Assembly (NCBI GenBank): GCA_029203125.1 | Contig: CP119317.1 | Span: 1,178,001 to 1,242,000 of the forward strand | DNA: 64,000 nucleotides | Reading direction: 5' to 3' | Source of the DNA: Candidatus Cohnella colombiensis | GTDB taxonomy: Bacteria; Bacillota; Bacilli; Paenibacillales; Paenibacillaceae | Shown: positions 7,194-16,423 of the stretch, piece after piece | Numbering within the stretch: the stretch's first letter is position 1 | How the letters are laid out: every line of letters starts with the position of its first letter | The notes under the pieces: generated by a model | What the model saw: the letters and a program-made list of their open reading frames with translations, nothing else | Databases searched by the model: none | What the model was told of the DNA's origin: nothing | Position numbers and translations under genes: made by a program

Positions 7194-7859
7194 ATGGAAT
7201 TAGATTTCAACTTCATGAAGGAACAGCTTCCTCTTTTCGTACGTGCGGCAATCGTCACGTTGAAGATCGGAATCACTGTAATTGCCTCTTCCCTTGCGGT
7301 GGGTATTCTGTGCAGTATGATCGTCTTTTATGGAAAAGGCTTTGTAAAGTTAATCGTTCAAATATACGTGGAAGTGGCCCGCAATACGCCTCTGTTGATT
7401 CAATTGTTTTTTCTGTACTTTGCATTACCAAGCTTGGGAATCAGAATGTCAGGATATACGACTGCAATCGTCGCGATGACTTTTCTGGGTGGAGGATACA
7501 TGGCGGAAGTTTTTCGATCAGGACTTGAGGCTGTGCACAAAAGCCAGATCGAGTCTGCGCTCGCCTTGGGACTATCGAAGGCTCAGCTCCTTCGATTCAT
7601 CTTGTTCCCGCAGGCGATCCGTATTTCGGTTCCTGCGTTCATCGGCAATTTTATTTTTCTGCTGAAGGAGACATCGGTGCTTGCTGCCATCGCGATTCCG
7701 GAATTGCTTTATACCACGACGGATTTGATCGCCACCTACTACAAAACCTTCGAAATGTTCTTGTTGCTTGCAGCGTTTTACCTTGTGCTTATTCTTCCCT
7801 TGTCCCTAGTTCTATCCTTTGTGGAAAGGAAGATGAACTATGGACAATTCGGTCGTTAA
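7194..7859 (+). CDS. Polar amino-acid ABC transporter permease (first)
   Basis: A 221-aa inner-membrane permease of the His/Glu/Gln/Arg family (HisQ/GlnP type). It has five predicted helices and the EAA-loop region EVFRSGLEAVHKSQIESALALGLSKAQLLRFILFPQAI that docks to the ATPase. The start MELDFNFMKEQLPLFVRAAI follows AAGGAG. Its 3' end overlaps the second permease by 20 nt, so the two are translationally coupled and probably form a heterodimeric channel. It is the first gene of a four-gene operon with ATPase and binding lipoprotein downstream. Confidence 0.92.
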   Translation: MELDFNFMKEQLPLFVRAAIVTLKIGITVIASSLAVGILCSMIVFYGKGFVKLIVQIYVEVARNTPLLIQLFFLYFALPSLGIRMSGYTTAIVAMTFLGGGYMAEVFRSGLEAVHKSQIESALALGLSKAQLLRFILFPQAIRISVPAFIGNFIFLLKETSVLAAIAIPELLYTTTDLIATYYKTFEMFLLLAAFYLVLILPLSLVLSFVERKMNYGQFGR

Positions 7860-8496
7860 TGTTATCGTGACATCTTTGCCTTTACTCTGGAAAGGCGTCA
7901 TTCAAACGTTGCTTATCGCTTTTTATTCTTTATGTATCTCTACTGTCTGCGGAATTATCTTTGGAATTCTGAGGGTTTCCTCAAGCCGAATCATCCAAAT
8001 CGTGACGAGAGCTTATGTGGAAGTTTTCCGGTCAATTCCCGTTCTTGTCTTTATGTTCTTCTTCTTTTTCGGGATACCCATCGTGTGGGGGGTTGAAATT
8101 CCGGGGTTAATGGCTGCCGTACTCGCTCTTTCTTTATGGGGTGTCGCAGAAATTGGGGAAATCGCCAGAGGGGCGCTCCAGTCTTTGCCGAGGGGACAAG
8201 TCGAAGCCGGGAAAAGTATCGGCCTTAGCACGCACCAATTATATCGGCATGTGCTGATTCCGCAGGCATTGAGGAGAATGGTCCCACCGACGATGAACAT
8301 TTACACTCGCATTATCAAGAGCACTTCTCTCTCCGTTTTGATCGGGACACGGGAAATGATCAAAATCGGGCAAGAAATTATCGAACGAACAGGTCAAGCG
8401 CTTGTCATTTATTCGATGTTATTCATTCTTTACTTCATATTGTGCTATCCGATCTCGTTATGGTCGAAAAAATTAGAGCGCGATTGGATTTACTAA
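7840..8496 (+). CDS. Polar amino-acid ABC transporter permease (second)
   Basis: A 218-aa permease paralogous to the preceding gene, with EIARGALQSLPRGQVEAGKSIGLSTHQLYRHVLIPQAL as its EAA loop. The ATG lies inside the end of the upstream gene behind GGAAAGGAAG. Together the two permeases form the membrane part of an importer for a polar amino acid. The C-terminus ends in a basic cytoplasmic tail (LWSKKLERDWIY). Confidence 0.92.
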   Translation: MDNSVVNVIVTSLPLLWKGVIQTLLIAFYSLCISTVCGIIFGILRVSSSRIIQIVTRAYVEVFRSIPVLVFMFFFFFGIPIVWGVEIPGLMAAVLALSLWGVAEIGEIARGALQSLPRGQVEAGKSIGLSTHQLYRHVLIPQALRRMVPPTMNIYTRIIKSTSLSVLIGTREMIKIGQEIIERTGQALVIYSMLFILYFILCYPISLWSKKLERDWIY

Positions 8497-8511
8497 CTGG
8501 AGGTGACAGCT

Positions 8512-9246
8512 ATGGATGCTTTAATCGAACTACGGGGTTTGTCAAAGTCATACGGGAAGCACCAGGTATTAAAGGATATCAATCTAAAAGTTGCGGAAGG
8601 AGAGGTAATCGTGCTGATCGGCCCCAGCGGGTGCGGAAAAAGCACCTTGCTGAGATGCGTGAATGGCCTAGAGGAAATTCAAGGTGGCTCGGTCCTTTTC
8701 CGCAATGAAGATTTGACTAGGAGAAAAACAGATTGGCGAATAGTCAGGCAGCAAATTGGAATGGTCTTTCAAAGCTATCACCTGTTTCCCCATATGACGG
8801 TCATTGAGAATATAATGCTCGGACCGATTCAAGTCCAAAAACGTCCGAAAGATGAAGTACTTAAGCAGGCGAAGAGCTTGCTCGAGCGGGTCGGATTGTC
8901 AGATAAGACGAATGCATTCCCACGGCAATTGTCCGGCGGACAACAGCAGCGTATTGCGATTGTAAGAGCGCTCTGTATGAATCCTGTGTTAATGCTCTTT
9001 GATGAAGTAACGGCCGCTCTCGATCCCGAAATGGTCAAGGAGGTTTTGGAGGTCATGCAGACATTGGCCAAAGAAAACATGACGATGATGATCGTGACGC
9101 ATGAGATGAGTTTTGCCAAAGCGGTCGCGGATCGGGTCATCTTCATGGATGCGGGGACAATTTGCGAAGTTGGAGACCCCAAAACGTTCTTTCAATGTCC
9201 ACAAACGCCAAGGGCTCAGCAGTTTCTGAATCAATTTATTTCATAA
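8512..9246 (+). CDS. Polar amino-acid ABC transporter ATP-binding protein
   Basis: A 244-aa ABC ATPase of the GlnQ/HisP family that powers the importer. Visible motifs are Walker A GPSGCGKST, Q-loop VFQSYHLFPHM, signature LSGGQQQR, Walker B LMLFDEVTAAL and the switch histidine in IVTHEMSFA. Note FDEVTAALDP where most relatives have FDEPTSALDP. I chose the ATG at 8512 because GGAGGTGA lies 6 nt upstream; a GTG at 8503 falls inside that site. Confidence 0.94.
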   Translation: MDALIELRGLSKSYGKHQVLKDINLKVAEGEVIVLIGPSGCGKSTLLRCVNGLEEIQGGSVLFRNEDLTRRKTDWRIVRQQIGMVFQSYHLFPHMTVIENIMLGPIQVQKRPKDEVLKQAKSLLERVGLSDKTNAFPRQLSGGQQQRIAIVRALCMNPVLMLFDEVTAALDPEMVKEVLEVMQTLAKENMTMMIVTHEMSFAKAVADRVIFMDAGTICEVGDPKTFFQCPQTPRAQQFLNQFIS

Positions 9247-9275
9247 CATCACACACAACAAGGAGTTGGCAAAAA

Positions 9276-10142
9276 ATGAAAAAATCAATTATCACTCTCG
9301 TTGCACTATTCTTTGTCGTTGGGCTGCTGGTAGCCTGCGGTAACAAATCATCTGAGCAGAACTCGCCCAATTCGTCAAATTCTACAAATGCTCAAGAGAC
9401 TGGTGGGTCGCTTCAAAAAATCAAGGATCGTGGCAAATTGATTGTTGGCGTAAAAACTGATTTTCCTCCTTTTGGCTTTGTGAATAATAAAGGAGACTTC
9501 GTCGGATTCGAGATTGCTTTGGCTAAACGGTTCGCTAAGGACTTGCTGGGGGATGAATCCAATATTGAACTGGTATCCGTATCCGGTCCAAATCGTATCC
9601 CTTATCTGCAGTCTGACAAGGTCGATCTTATATTGGCAGCTTTGTCAGTCTCTGAGGAACGCGCTAAGGTCATCGATTTCAGCAACCCTTACTTTAAAAC
9701 CGCTGCGCAAGTTCTCACGCGCAAAAACAGCGGTATCCAATCCATCAAGGATTTGGACGGCAAAAAAGTCGTCGTCGTAAAAGGATCAATGGCGGATGTA
9801 TATTTGACTAATAATGTGCCTGGTGCGAAGCTTACGAAATTCGAGAAAAACACGGAAGCCTTGCAATCCTTGAAAGATGGCCGCGTTGACGCTTACTTCC
9901 AGGATAACGTCATGTTATACGCTTGGGTTAATCAAAACCCGGATTTTCACGTTTTGCCTGAGCAAACTGAGCCTACTCCATGGGCAGCAGGCGTAAAGAA
10001 AGGAAATACAGAGCTCAAGGAGTGGATTGACAGCGACCTGGAAACGTTAGGTAAAGAACAATTCATTCATAAGCTGTATGACGAGCATTTGAAAGACGTG
10101 TTCGGTCCTGACATCAATCCAGATGATCTCGTTGTGGAATAA
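9276..10142 (+). CDS. Amino-acid ABC transporter substrate-binding lipoprotein
   Basis: A 288-aa family 3 periplasmic-type binding protein anchored as a lipoprotein (signal peptide ending in lipobox LLVAC, Cys about 22). The start of the mature fold reads KIKDRGKLIVGVKTDFPPFGFVNNKGDFVGFEIALAKRF. The central SVSGPNRIPYLQSDKVDLI and LSVSEERAKVIDFSNPYF segments are typical of Asp/Glu/Gln binders (GlnH/Peb1a-like), so glutamate, glutamine or aspartate is the likeliest ligand; this is inference. AAGGAG precedes the ATG at 9276. It is last in the operon and followed by a terminator. Confidence 0.9.
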   Translation: MKKSIITLVALFFVVGLLVACGNKSSEQNSPNSSNSTNAQETGGSLQKIKDRGKLIVGVKTDFPPFGFVNNKGDFVGFEIALAKRFAKDLLGDESNIELVSVSGPNRIPYLQSDKVDLILAALSVSEERAKVIDFSNPYFKTAAQVLTRKNSGIQSIKDLDGKKVVVVKGSMADVYLTNNVPGAKLTKFEKNTEALQSLKDGRVDAYFQDNVMLYAWVNQNPDFHVLPEQTEPTPWAAGVKKGNTELKEWIDSDLETLGKEQFIHKLYDEHLKDVFGPDINPDDLVVE

Positions 10143-10158
10143 ACAGTATCAAATCGAG

Positions 10159-10186
10159 AAGCCTTGCGACGCAGGGCTTCTTTTTC
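10159..10186 (+). terminator. Terminator of the amino-acid ABC operon
   Basis: GAAGCC/GGGCTTC stem with a 10-nt loop and five T residues. Confidence 0.8.
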
Positions 10187-10195
10187 TCAAGCACT

Positions 10196-10223
10196 TGCAA
10201 TTCCAAATTCAATGAGCTAGTAT
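10196..10223 (+). promoter_or_regulatory. Putative promoter of the iron ABC operon
   Basis: TTGCAT (10196-10201), a 16-nt spacer and TAGTAT (10218-10223). The Fur box begins 10 nt downstream, across the expected transcription start. Confidence 0.45.
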
Positions 10224-10232
10224 TAGTGCTAA

Positions 10233-10247
10233 TGATAATCGTTATCA
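10233..10247. promoter_or_regulatory. Fur box
   Basis: TGATAATCGTTATCA is a perfect 7-1-7 inverted repeat matching the Bacillus Fur consensus TGATAATNATTATCA except at one central position. It sits 35 nt before the ferric-binding lipoprotein gene and predicts iron repression of 10282-13616. Confidence 0.88.
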
Positions 10248-10281
10248 CATTTATATTGGAGTAGGAGACTAGAGAGAAGAC

Positions 10282-11322
10282 ATGAACAAAAAGAGTAAAG
10301 CGGTCATATTACTTGTTGTAGCGTTAATGGTAGGATTAATTGCAGGATGCGGATCAGATAGCAAATCAAGTGGGGAAGTTAATGTTTACACGGCACGTCA
10401 CTACGATGTAGATGACACATTATATGCTAAGTTTACTGAGAAGACAGGAATTAAAGTGAATGTTGTACAAGGCTCAGCACCAGAGTTGATCGAGCGCATT
10501 AAGCGTGAGGGAAAGAGTACATCGGCAGATGTGTTCATTACGGTAGACGGTGGCATTCTTGATTCAGCAAAAAAAGCTGGGTTGCTGCAGCCGATCGAGT
10601 CTAAAGTGATAGATGAACAAGTGCAATCAGATCTAAAGGATACGGATAATGAGTGGATAGGATTATCTACGCGTGCTCGGATCATTGCTTACGTGAAGGA
10701 TCGTGTAGATCCAAGTGAGCTATCCACTTATGAAGATTTGGCGACTGAGAAGTGGCAGGATAAAGTTGTCGTACGTTCTTCAACGAATATGTATAATCAA
10801 TCACTTCTTGCTTCCATGATTGCAATCAATGGTGAGGAAGCAACAGAGAAGTGGGCTGCTGGACTTACCGCTAATCTGGCACGTGATCCTGAAGGTGGAG
10901 ACCGTGATCAAGCGAAAGCGATTGTATCAGGTGTTGGCGACGTAGCTATTATGAATACGTACTATGTTGGACAATTGTTAAATTCAGCAGACCCAGAAGA
11001 AGTGAAAGTTGCTGAGCAAATCGGAGTGTTCTTCCCCAACCAAGAGACGACCGGTACTCATATTAATATTAGCGGTGCTGGCTTGATCAAGCATAGCAAA
11101 AATAAAGAAAATGCGATTAAGCTGATTGAATTTCTAACGGACGTCGAGGCACAAGGAATAGTCGCAAGCACAAACTTCGAATTTCCAGTAAACAAGAAAG
11201 CCGAAATTCCAGCACTTTTAAAGAGTTGGGGTGAATTTAAGCACCAAGGTCTTGATTTTGCAGCCTATGGCGATTATAATGCCAAGGCAGTTGAAATCGC
11301 GAATAAGGTTGGCTGGAAGTAA
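10282..11322 (+). CDS. Ferric-iron ABC transporter substrate-binding lipoprotein (FutA/FbpA type)
   Basis: A 346-aa extracellular solute-binding protein. The signal peptide ends in lipobox LIAGC (Cys about 23). The mature part begins EVNVYTARHYDVDDTLYAKF, and the second lobe holds AIMNTYYVGQLLNS. The YTARHY and TYY tyrosine clusters are the iron-coordinating positions of FutA/FbpA proteins. With the upstream Fur box this makes Fe(III) uptake a confident inference. The stop is directly followed by the permease ATG. The ribosome site is weak (GAGAGAAG region). Confidence 0.92.
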   Translation: MNKKSKAVILLVVALMVGLIAGCGSDSKSSGEVNVYTARHYDVDDTLYAKFTEKTGIKVNVVQGSAPELIERIKREGKSTSADVFITVDGGILDSAKKAGLLQPIESKVIDEQVQSDLKDTDNEWIGLSTRARIIAYVKDRVDPSELSTYEDLATEKWQDKVVVRSSTNMYNQSLLASMIAINGEEATEKWAAGLTANLARDPEGGDRDQAKAIVSGVGDVAIMNTYYVGQLLNSADPEEVKVAEQIGVFFPNQETTGTHINISGAGLIKHSKNKENAIKLIEFLTDVEAQGIVASTNFEFPVNKKAEIPALLKSWGEFKHQGLDFAAYGDYNAKAVEIANKVGWK

Positions 11323-12978
11323 ATGATAAGTGCAAGAAAATTACTTCGAGGCATTAAACAGTACTCAAATGGATGGACGATCATAACACTAATCGGGGCA
11401 GTAGGAATTCTACTGCCCATCCTCTATGTTCTGTCTAGTTTGTTTAGCAGTCCCAACACGAATTGGATACAGGTGAAACAATATTTACTGACGGACTATA
11501 TTCTCGGTTCATTAAAGCTAGTTGCGTTCACGGGTGTATTTGCTACTCTAATCGGTGTAACATTAGCATGGCTTGTCGTCGGATACACGTTTCCATTGCA
11601 ACGGTTTTTCCGTTGGGCGCTTATACTGCCATTGGCGATTCCACCTTATATAGCTGCTTATACTTACCGAACGATGACTAGTTATACCGGTGTTGTACAA
11701 GCAACACTTCGAAATCAGTTTGATATTGTGCTGCCTCCGGGAATGATCGAGATTCGATCGTTGCATGGAGCTATTTTTATATTAACGTTATTTCTATTTC
11801 CATATGTATTCATGATTACACGCACCTTTCTAGAGAAGCAAAGCGCCTCATACATCGAAAATGCTAAGCTGCTTGGAACAAAGCGGTTCGCGATGTTCGT
11901 AAAAGTCGTTCTCCCAATTGCTCGGCCAGCAATTATTGCAGGTCTTATGCTGGTCGTCTTCGAGGTACTAAGCGATTATGGAGTTGCTAATTACTTCGGT
12001 GTTCAGACGCTGTCGACTGCGATTTTCCAAACTTGGTTTGGCATGTATGATGTGGATTCGGCGTTACGTCTAGCTGCCTGGTTGATGCTTGTTGTGATTG
12101 CGACCTTCGTGCTGGAGAGATTTCTACGTCGTAATCGCAAATTTCATGCCACGACGAGCCAATCTCGGCCGCTCAAACCGCAGAAGCTGAAGGGGTTTTC
12201 CTCGATCAGTGCGACTCTAGCATGTGCAATCGTCTTCTTGTTAGCTTTTTTAATTCCTGTTGTACAAATTTTTGTATGGATGATATGGACTTACAAGGAT
12301 ATTTGGAGATCCGATTATTTCACCTTGGTACTCAATAGTCTCTCGGGGGCTGCAATTGCAACGGGTGTGATTCTGCTGCTTTCTTTACTGTCAGCAAGAG
12401 TATGCCGCATGCTACCTTCTAGCTTCGCTAATATTCTATCCCGTTTGATGACAGCCGGTTATGCGACTCCTGGAGCAATTATTGCGATTGGTATTCTTGC
12501 CGTATGTATCACGCTCGATCACTGGTTATCCCCCTTTTACGGTATGATTGGGAAAGGTGAAGGAACGCTAGTGCTCAGCATGTCGATCGTGATGTTGATA
12601 TCCGGATATGTCATTAGGTTCATGGCTACAGGCTTTAACGCGATCGAATCGGGATATGAGAAAATTCCTCGATCCTATACAGAAGCTTCTAGAATGTTAG
12701 GACGATCACCAGTAAGTACCTTTATGAAGATAGAGTTTCCGTTATTGCGTGGAGCACTGTTTACGGGGTTTATTCTTACTTTCATCGAGATTATTAAGGA
12801 GTTGCCGCTCACGTTACTGCTGCGACCGTTTAATTTTGATACATTGGCTACACGTACTTATCGATATGCGATGGATGAGCGAATATACGAAGCGGCGCTC
12901 CCTTCCTTACTCTTAATCGCAATTGGTATCATTTCTGTCATCGTGATCCACACATGGGGAAGGAGTGATGAGACATGA
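11323..12978 (+). CDS. Ferric-iron ABC transporter permease (FbpB type)
   Basis: A 551-aa double permease: two BPD_transp_1 halves of about six helices each. The EAA loops read ENAKLLGTKRFAMFVKVVLPIARPAI in the first half and TEASRMLGRSPVSTFMKIEFPLLRGAL in the second. It is the single-chain membrane component of Fbp/Fut-like ferric importers. It starts one base after the lipoprotein stop and overlaps the ATPase gene by 4 nt (ATGA). Confidence 0.93.
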   Translation: MISARKLLRGIKQYSNGWTIITLIGAVGILLPILYVLSSLFSSPNTNWIQVKQYLLTDYILGSLKLVAFTGVFATLIGVTLAWLVVGYTFPLQRFFRWALILPLAIPPYIAAYTYRTMTSYTGVVQATLRNQFDIVLPPGMIEIRSLHGAIFILTLFLFPYVFMITRTFLEKQSASYIENAKLLGTKRFAMFVKVVLPIARPAIIAGLMLVVFEVLSDYGVANYFGVQTLSTAIFQTWFGMYDVDSALRLAAWLMLVVIATFVLERFLRRNRKFHATTSQSRPLKPQKLKGFSSISATLACAIVFLLAFLIPVVQIFVWMIWTYKDIWRSDYFTLVLNSLSGAAIATGVILLLSLLSARVCRMLPSSFANILSRLMTAGYATPGAIIAIGILAVCITLDHWLSPFYGMIGKGEGTLVLSMSIVMLISGYVIRFMATGFNAIESGYEKIPRSYTEASRMLGRSPVSTFMKIEFPLLRGALFTGFILTFIEIIKELPLTLLLRPFNFDTLATRTYRYAMDERIYEAALPSLLLIAIGIISVIVIHTWGRSDET

Positions 12979-13616
12979 GTTTTGTAAACATTAGTAAGCT
13001 GACGTTTCGTTATACTAAAAACCAGAAACCAGTCATTGATCACTTTTCTTTCGAGATGAAGAAGGGTGAAATTGTCGGGATTGTAGGTGGCAGTGGCAGT
13101 GGAAAAAGTACACTACTCCGCTTGGTGGCTGGTCTAGAGACACCAGAAAGTGGCAACATATTAATTGGACAATGTATGATGGTAAGTGGACTTTTTTGCA
13201 TGGAAGTGGAGAAACGCGGTGTCGGTATGGTGTTTCAAGACTATGCTTTATTTCCTCACTTAACAGTAGCTGATAATGTTGCTTTTGGACTGCATAAGTT
13301 ACCACGTGCTGAACGAAAAATTCGACTGCAGGAGATGCTGGATCTTGTGCAGTTGACAGATTTTGCGAACCGCTACCCGCATGAGTTAAGTGGAGGTCAA
13401 CAGCAGCGTGTTGCACTGGCGAGGTCGCTGGCACCTAAACCATCCATTCTGCTGATGGATGAGCCATTTAGCAATCTGGATACTGAGCTGAAAGCTACAA
13501 TTCGAGCAGAGCTACGCGAAATTCTACGCAAGGCGAACATAACATGCCTATTCGTCTCCCATGATCCCAATGACATAGAAGCGATATGCGATCGTTCCAT
13601 TCGGATGGGGGTTTAA
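12975..13616 (+). CDS. Ferric-iron ABC transporter ATP-binding protein, short form
   Basis: A 213-aa ATPase with Walker A GGSGSGKST, Q-loop VFQDYALFPHL, signature LSGGQQQR, Walker B ILLMDEPFSNLD and switch His in FVSHDPND. FbpC proteins are usually near 350 aa, with a C-terminal TOBE-like regulatory domain. Here the protein ends at RSIRMGV directly after the nucleotide-binding core, so the regulatory domain is absent. The stop is clean and followed by a terminator, which suggests a natural short form rather than a recent break. Confidence 0.9.
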   Translation: MSFVNISKLTFRYTKNQKPVIDHFSFEMKKGEIVGIVGGSGSGKSTLLRLVAGLETPESGNILIGQCMMVSGLFCMEVEKRGVGMVFQDYALFPHLTVADNVAFGLHKLPRAERKIRLQEMLDLVQLTDFANRYPHELSGGQQQRVALARSLAPKPSILLMDEPFSNLDTELKATIRAELREILRKANITCLFVSHDPNDIEAICDRSIRMGV

Positions 13617-13662
13617 CGTTTAAACATCGGATTATCGATAAATATAGGATTAAACGCGCGTT

Positions 13663-13696
13663 AAAGGGAGAGAATGATCATGATTCTCTCCCTTTT
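13663..13696 (+). terminator. Terminator of the iron ABC operon
   Basis: AAAGGGAGAGAAT/ATTCTCTCCCTTT long perfect stem with a small loop around GATCATG, ending in T residues. Confidence 0.9.
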
Positions 13697-13756
13697 CCAA
13701 TTCACAAAAAGAGGGAATCTATTTAATTTGTCGAAAATAGGATGTAAGATCCAACG

Positions 13757-13786
13757 TTGGAACATAGAGTCTATCTAATGTAGAAT
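13757..13786 (+). promoter_or_regulatory. Putative promoter of the type I R-M operon
   Basis: TTGGAA (13757-13762), an 18-nt spacer and TAGAAT (13781-13786), 41 nt before the hsdM start. Confidence 0.45.
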
Positions 13787-13826
13787 AAGTCTATAGAACT
13801 ATTAAAATTAGACAGGAGCAAGATGC

Positions 13827-15296
13827 ATGCTAACAGGAGAAATTCGCAATAAGATAGATAAAATATGGTCCGATATATGGGCGGGTGGCATTAGTAACCC
13901 ATTAACCGTTATAGAGCAGCTTACGTACTTGATGTTTATTCGTTCTCTCGATGAAAAGGAACTGGAAAACGAGAGCTTCGAGGCAATAAGCGGTGAAGTG
14001 ACAGCAAAGATCTTTCCACAGGATGAAGATGGACAAGCGATGCGTTGGAGTAAATTTAAGACCAAAGATTCCCGTATCATCTACGATATTATGGGTACGA
14101 AGGTATTTCCGTTTATTAAAGAAATGAATGGAGAGAATACAACTGCCTTTTCGCGGTATATGCAGGATGCTATGTTCTTAATTCCAACTCCTCAAGTATT
14201 GCAGAAGATTATTACTGGTCTGGATGAGTTATACGAGCATGATATTAAAGATTTGGACATGCAGGGTGATCTGTATGAGTATATGCTAGGTAAGCTAGCG
14301 TCCGCTGGACAAAATGGTCAGTTCAGAACACCAAAGCATATACGCGATATGATGGTACATCTACTTGCACCAACGCCAGATGATAAGATTTGTGACCCGG
14401 CGTGCGGTACGGCTGGATTTCTTGTATCATCTGCTGAATATATCAGAGAAAACTATGAAGCCGAGATGACGAGTGAACAGTGGGAACATTTTGGAGGAGA
14501 GATGTTCTCAGGGTTCGATACGGATCGTACGATGCTTCGGCTATCTGCTATGAATCTAATGCTTCACTCGATTACGCAGCCCAATATTGATTATGTGGAC
14601 AGCGTATCGAAGCAGAATAATACGTCATCCGCATATGATATTATTCTTGCCAATCCTCCATTTACAGGTACAGTTGATGCCGAGAGTATTCACGATAATC
14701 TCAAGACAGTCTGCGATACCAAAAAGACGGAGCTTTTGTTTGTCGCACTCTTCTTACGGATTCTTCGCAAAGGCGGTCGCTGCGCGTGTATCGTACCGGA
14801 TGGTGTATTGTTTGGTTCTACTAAGGCACATAAATCATTGCGTAAAGAGTTGGTAGAAAATCATCAGCTTCAAGCGGTCGTCTCCATGCCAAGCGGTGTC
14901 TTCAAGCCATATGCTGGTGTTAGCACAGCAATTCTGTTGTTTACCAAAACGGGTGCAGGCGGTACGGATAAAGTGTGGTTTTACGATATGAAAGCCGATG
15001 GCTTCTCCTTGGATGATAAGCGTTCTGCTGTTGAAGCGAATGACATTCCTGATATCCTTGCTCGCTTCCATAACCTTGAAGGTGAAGCTGATCGTAGACC
15101 CACTGAGCCCAGTTTCTTGGTGGAGAGGTCTGCAATTGAGGCGAATCACTACGATCTGTCGATCAATCGTTATAAAGAAGTTGTCTATGACAGGGTGGAA
15201 TATGATGCGCCTGCGGTGATCATGGAACGACTTGATGCGTTAAACCTTGATATTGCTTCCAAGATGGAGGAATTGAGGGGGATGCTTGGTGAGTAA
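13827..15296 (+). CDS. hsdM: Type I restriction-modification DNA methyltransferase subunit
   Basis: A 489-aa N6-adenine methyltransferase that acts in the HsdM2S complex. It has the N-terminal HsdM_N helical domain (MLTGEIRNKIDKIWSDIWAG), SAM-binding motif I DPACGTAGFLV (about residue 190), and catalytic motif IV LANPPFTG (about 275). The QFRTPKHIRDMM entry segment is standard. AGGAG precedes the ATG. The 3' end overlaps hsdS by 8 nt. It is full length with no sign of decay. Confidence 0.96.
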   Translation: MLTGEIRNKIDKIWSDIWAGGISNPLTVIEQLTYLMFIRSLDEKELENESFEAISGEVTAKIFPQDEDGQAMRWSKFKTKDSRIIYDIMGTKVFPFIKEMNGENTTAFSRYMQDAMFLIPTPQVLQKIITGLDELYEHDIKDLDMQGDLYEYMLGKLASAGQNGQFRTPKHIRDMMVHLLAPTPDDKICDPACGTAGFLVSSAEYIRENYEAEMTSEQWEHFGGEMFSGFDTDRTMLRLSAMNLMLHSITQPNIDYVDSVSKQNNTSSAYDIILANPPFTGTVDAESIHDNLKTVCDTKKTELLFVALFLRILRKGGRCACIVPDGVLFGSTKAHKSLRKELVENHQLQAVVSMPSGVFKPYAGVSTAILLFTKTGAGGTDKVWFYDMKADGFSLDDKRSAVEANDIPDILARFHNLEGEADRRPTEPSFLVERSAIEANHYDLSINRYKEVVYDRVEYDAPAVIMERLDALNLDIASKMEELRGMLGE

Positions 15297-16404
15297 GTGG
15301 GAAATGGTGAAGTGGAGTGAAGTTGTAGAAATAAAAAACGGCAGGAATCAAAAAGCTGTTGAAGATCGTAATGGTCAATATCCCATTTATGGTAGTGGAG
15401 GAGTTATGGGATATGCAAATGACTATCTATGTGAAGAAGAAACTGTGATTATTGGTCGAAAAGGTAACATCAATAAACCTATATATGTAAGTGAAAAATT
15501 TTGGAATGTAGATACAGCTTTTGGCTTAAGTACAAAGAAAAACATTTTGAATTCGAGATTTTTATATTTCTTTTGTGTTAATTTCAATTTTGAAAAGCTT
15601 AATACAACTGTCACCATTCCAAGTCTAACAAAAAGCAATTTATTGAATATATCAATACCACTTCCACCTCTCGAAACACAAAAGCAAATAGCCAAAACAT
15701 TAGACACCGCCGCAGAACTGCTTGCCATGTGCAAACAGCAGCTTGCAGAGCTGGACAACCTTATCAAATCTACTTTTTACGATATGTTTGGCGATCTAGC
15801 ATTTAATGATAAACAATGGGTTACAAGAGCATTATTCGAAATTTGTAAAGATAATAGTGATATTAAATGTGGTCCTTTTGGAACTCAACTAAGTAAAGAT
15901 GAGTATCAGACTTCAGGGGTGCCTCTTTGGGGAATATCTCAGATAAACACTTTTTTTAGGTCGCCAACAAAAGAATTTTTAACTGAGGAAAAAGCAATAT
16001 CTTTAGAGGCCTACTCAATTATTCCAAATGATATCACAATGTCTAGAAAAGGAAATGTGGGCAAATGCGCGTTATACCCAGTAGATTTTCCAACGGGTAT
16101 TATGCACTCAGATTTACTGAGAATACGAGTTAATCAAGAAATCGTAAATTCACATTTCATCTTGCATCAATTACATTTGAGTGGTTATATTCAAAATCAG
16201 ATTAAGTTAGTTAGCGGTGGAGCAATCATGGCTGGAATTAACGTGACAAAACTGAAACATATTATGGTGCATGTCCCCCCCTTCACTCTCCAAAACCAAT
16301 TCGCCGACATTGTCATCAAAATCGAGGAGCAAAAAGCTCTCGTCAAAAAGGCGATCGACGAAACGCAATACCTGTTTGACAGCTTGATGAGCGAGTATTT
16401 TTAA
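15289..16404 (+). CDS. hsdS: Type I restriction-modification specificity subunit
   Basis: A 371-aa subunit with two target recognition domains (about 1-125 and 170-320), which read the two halves of the bipartite DNA target. They are separated by a conserved coiled-coil spacer, PLPPLETQKQIAKTLDTAAE through DNLIKSTFYDMFGD, repeated at the C-terminus as VPPFTLQNQFADIVIKIEEQ through YLFDSLMSEYF. I took GTG 15289, 7 nt from GAGGGGG; TTG 15286 is possible. Base composition is more AT-rich than hsdM, as usual for the variable domains. The target sequence cannot be inferred. Confidence 0.94.
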   Translation: MSKWEMVKWSEVVEIKNGRNQKAVEDRNGQYPIYGSGGVMGYANDYLCEEETVIIGRKGNINKPIYVSEKFWNVDTAFGLSTKKNILNSRFLYFFCVNFNFEKLNTTVTIPSLTKSNLLNISIPLPPLETQKQIAKTLDTAAELLAMCKQQLAELDNLIKSTFYDMFGDLAFNDKQWVTRALFEICKDNSDIKCGPFGTQLSKDEYQTSGVPLWGISQINTFFRSPTKEFLTEEKAISLEAYSIIPNDITMSRKGNVGKCALYPVDFPTGIMHSDLLRIRVNQEIVNSHFILHQLHLSGYIQNQIKLVSGGAIMAGINVTKLKHIMVHVPPFTLQNQFADIVIKIEEQKALVKKAIDETQYLFDSLMSEYF

Positions 16405-16423
16405 GTGATGTGGGGTGGTAATA

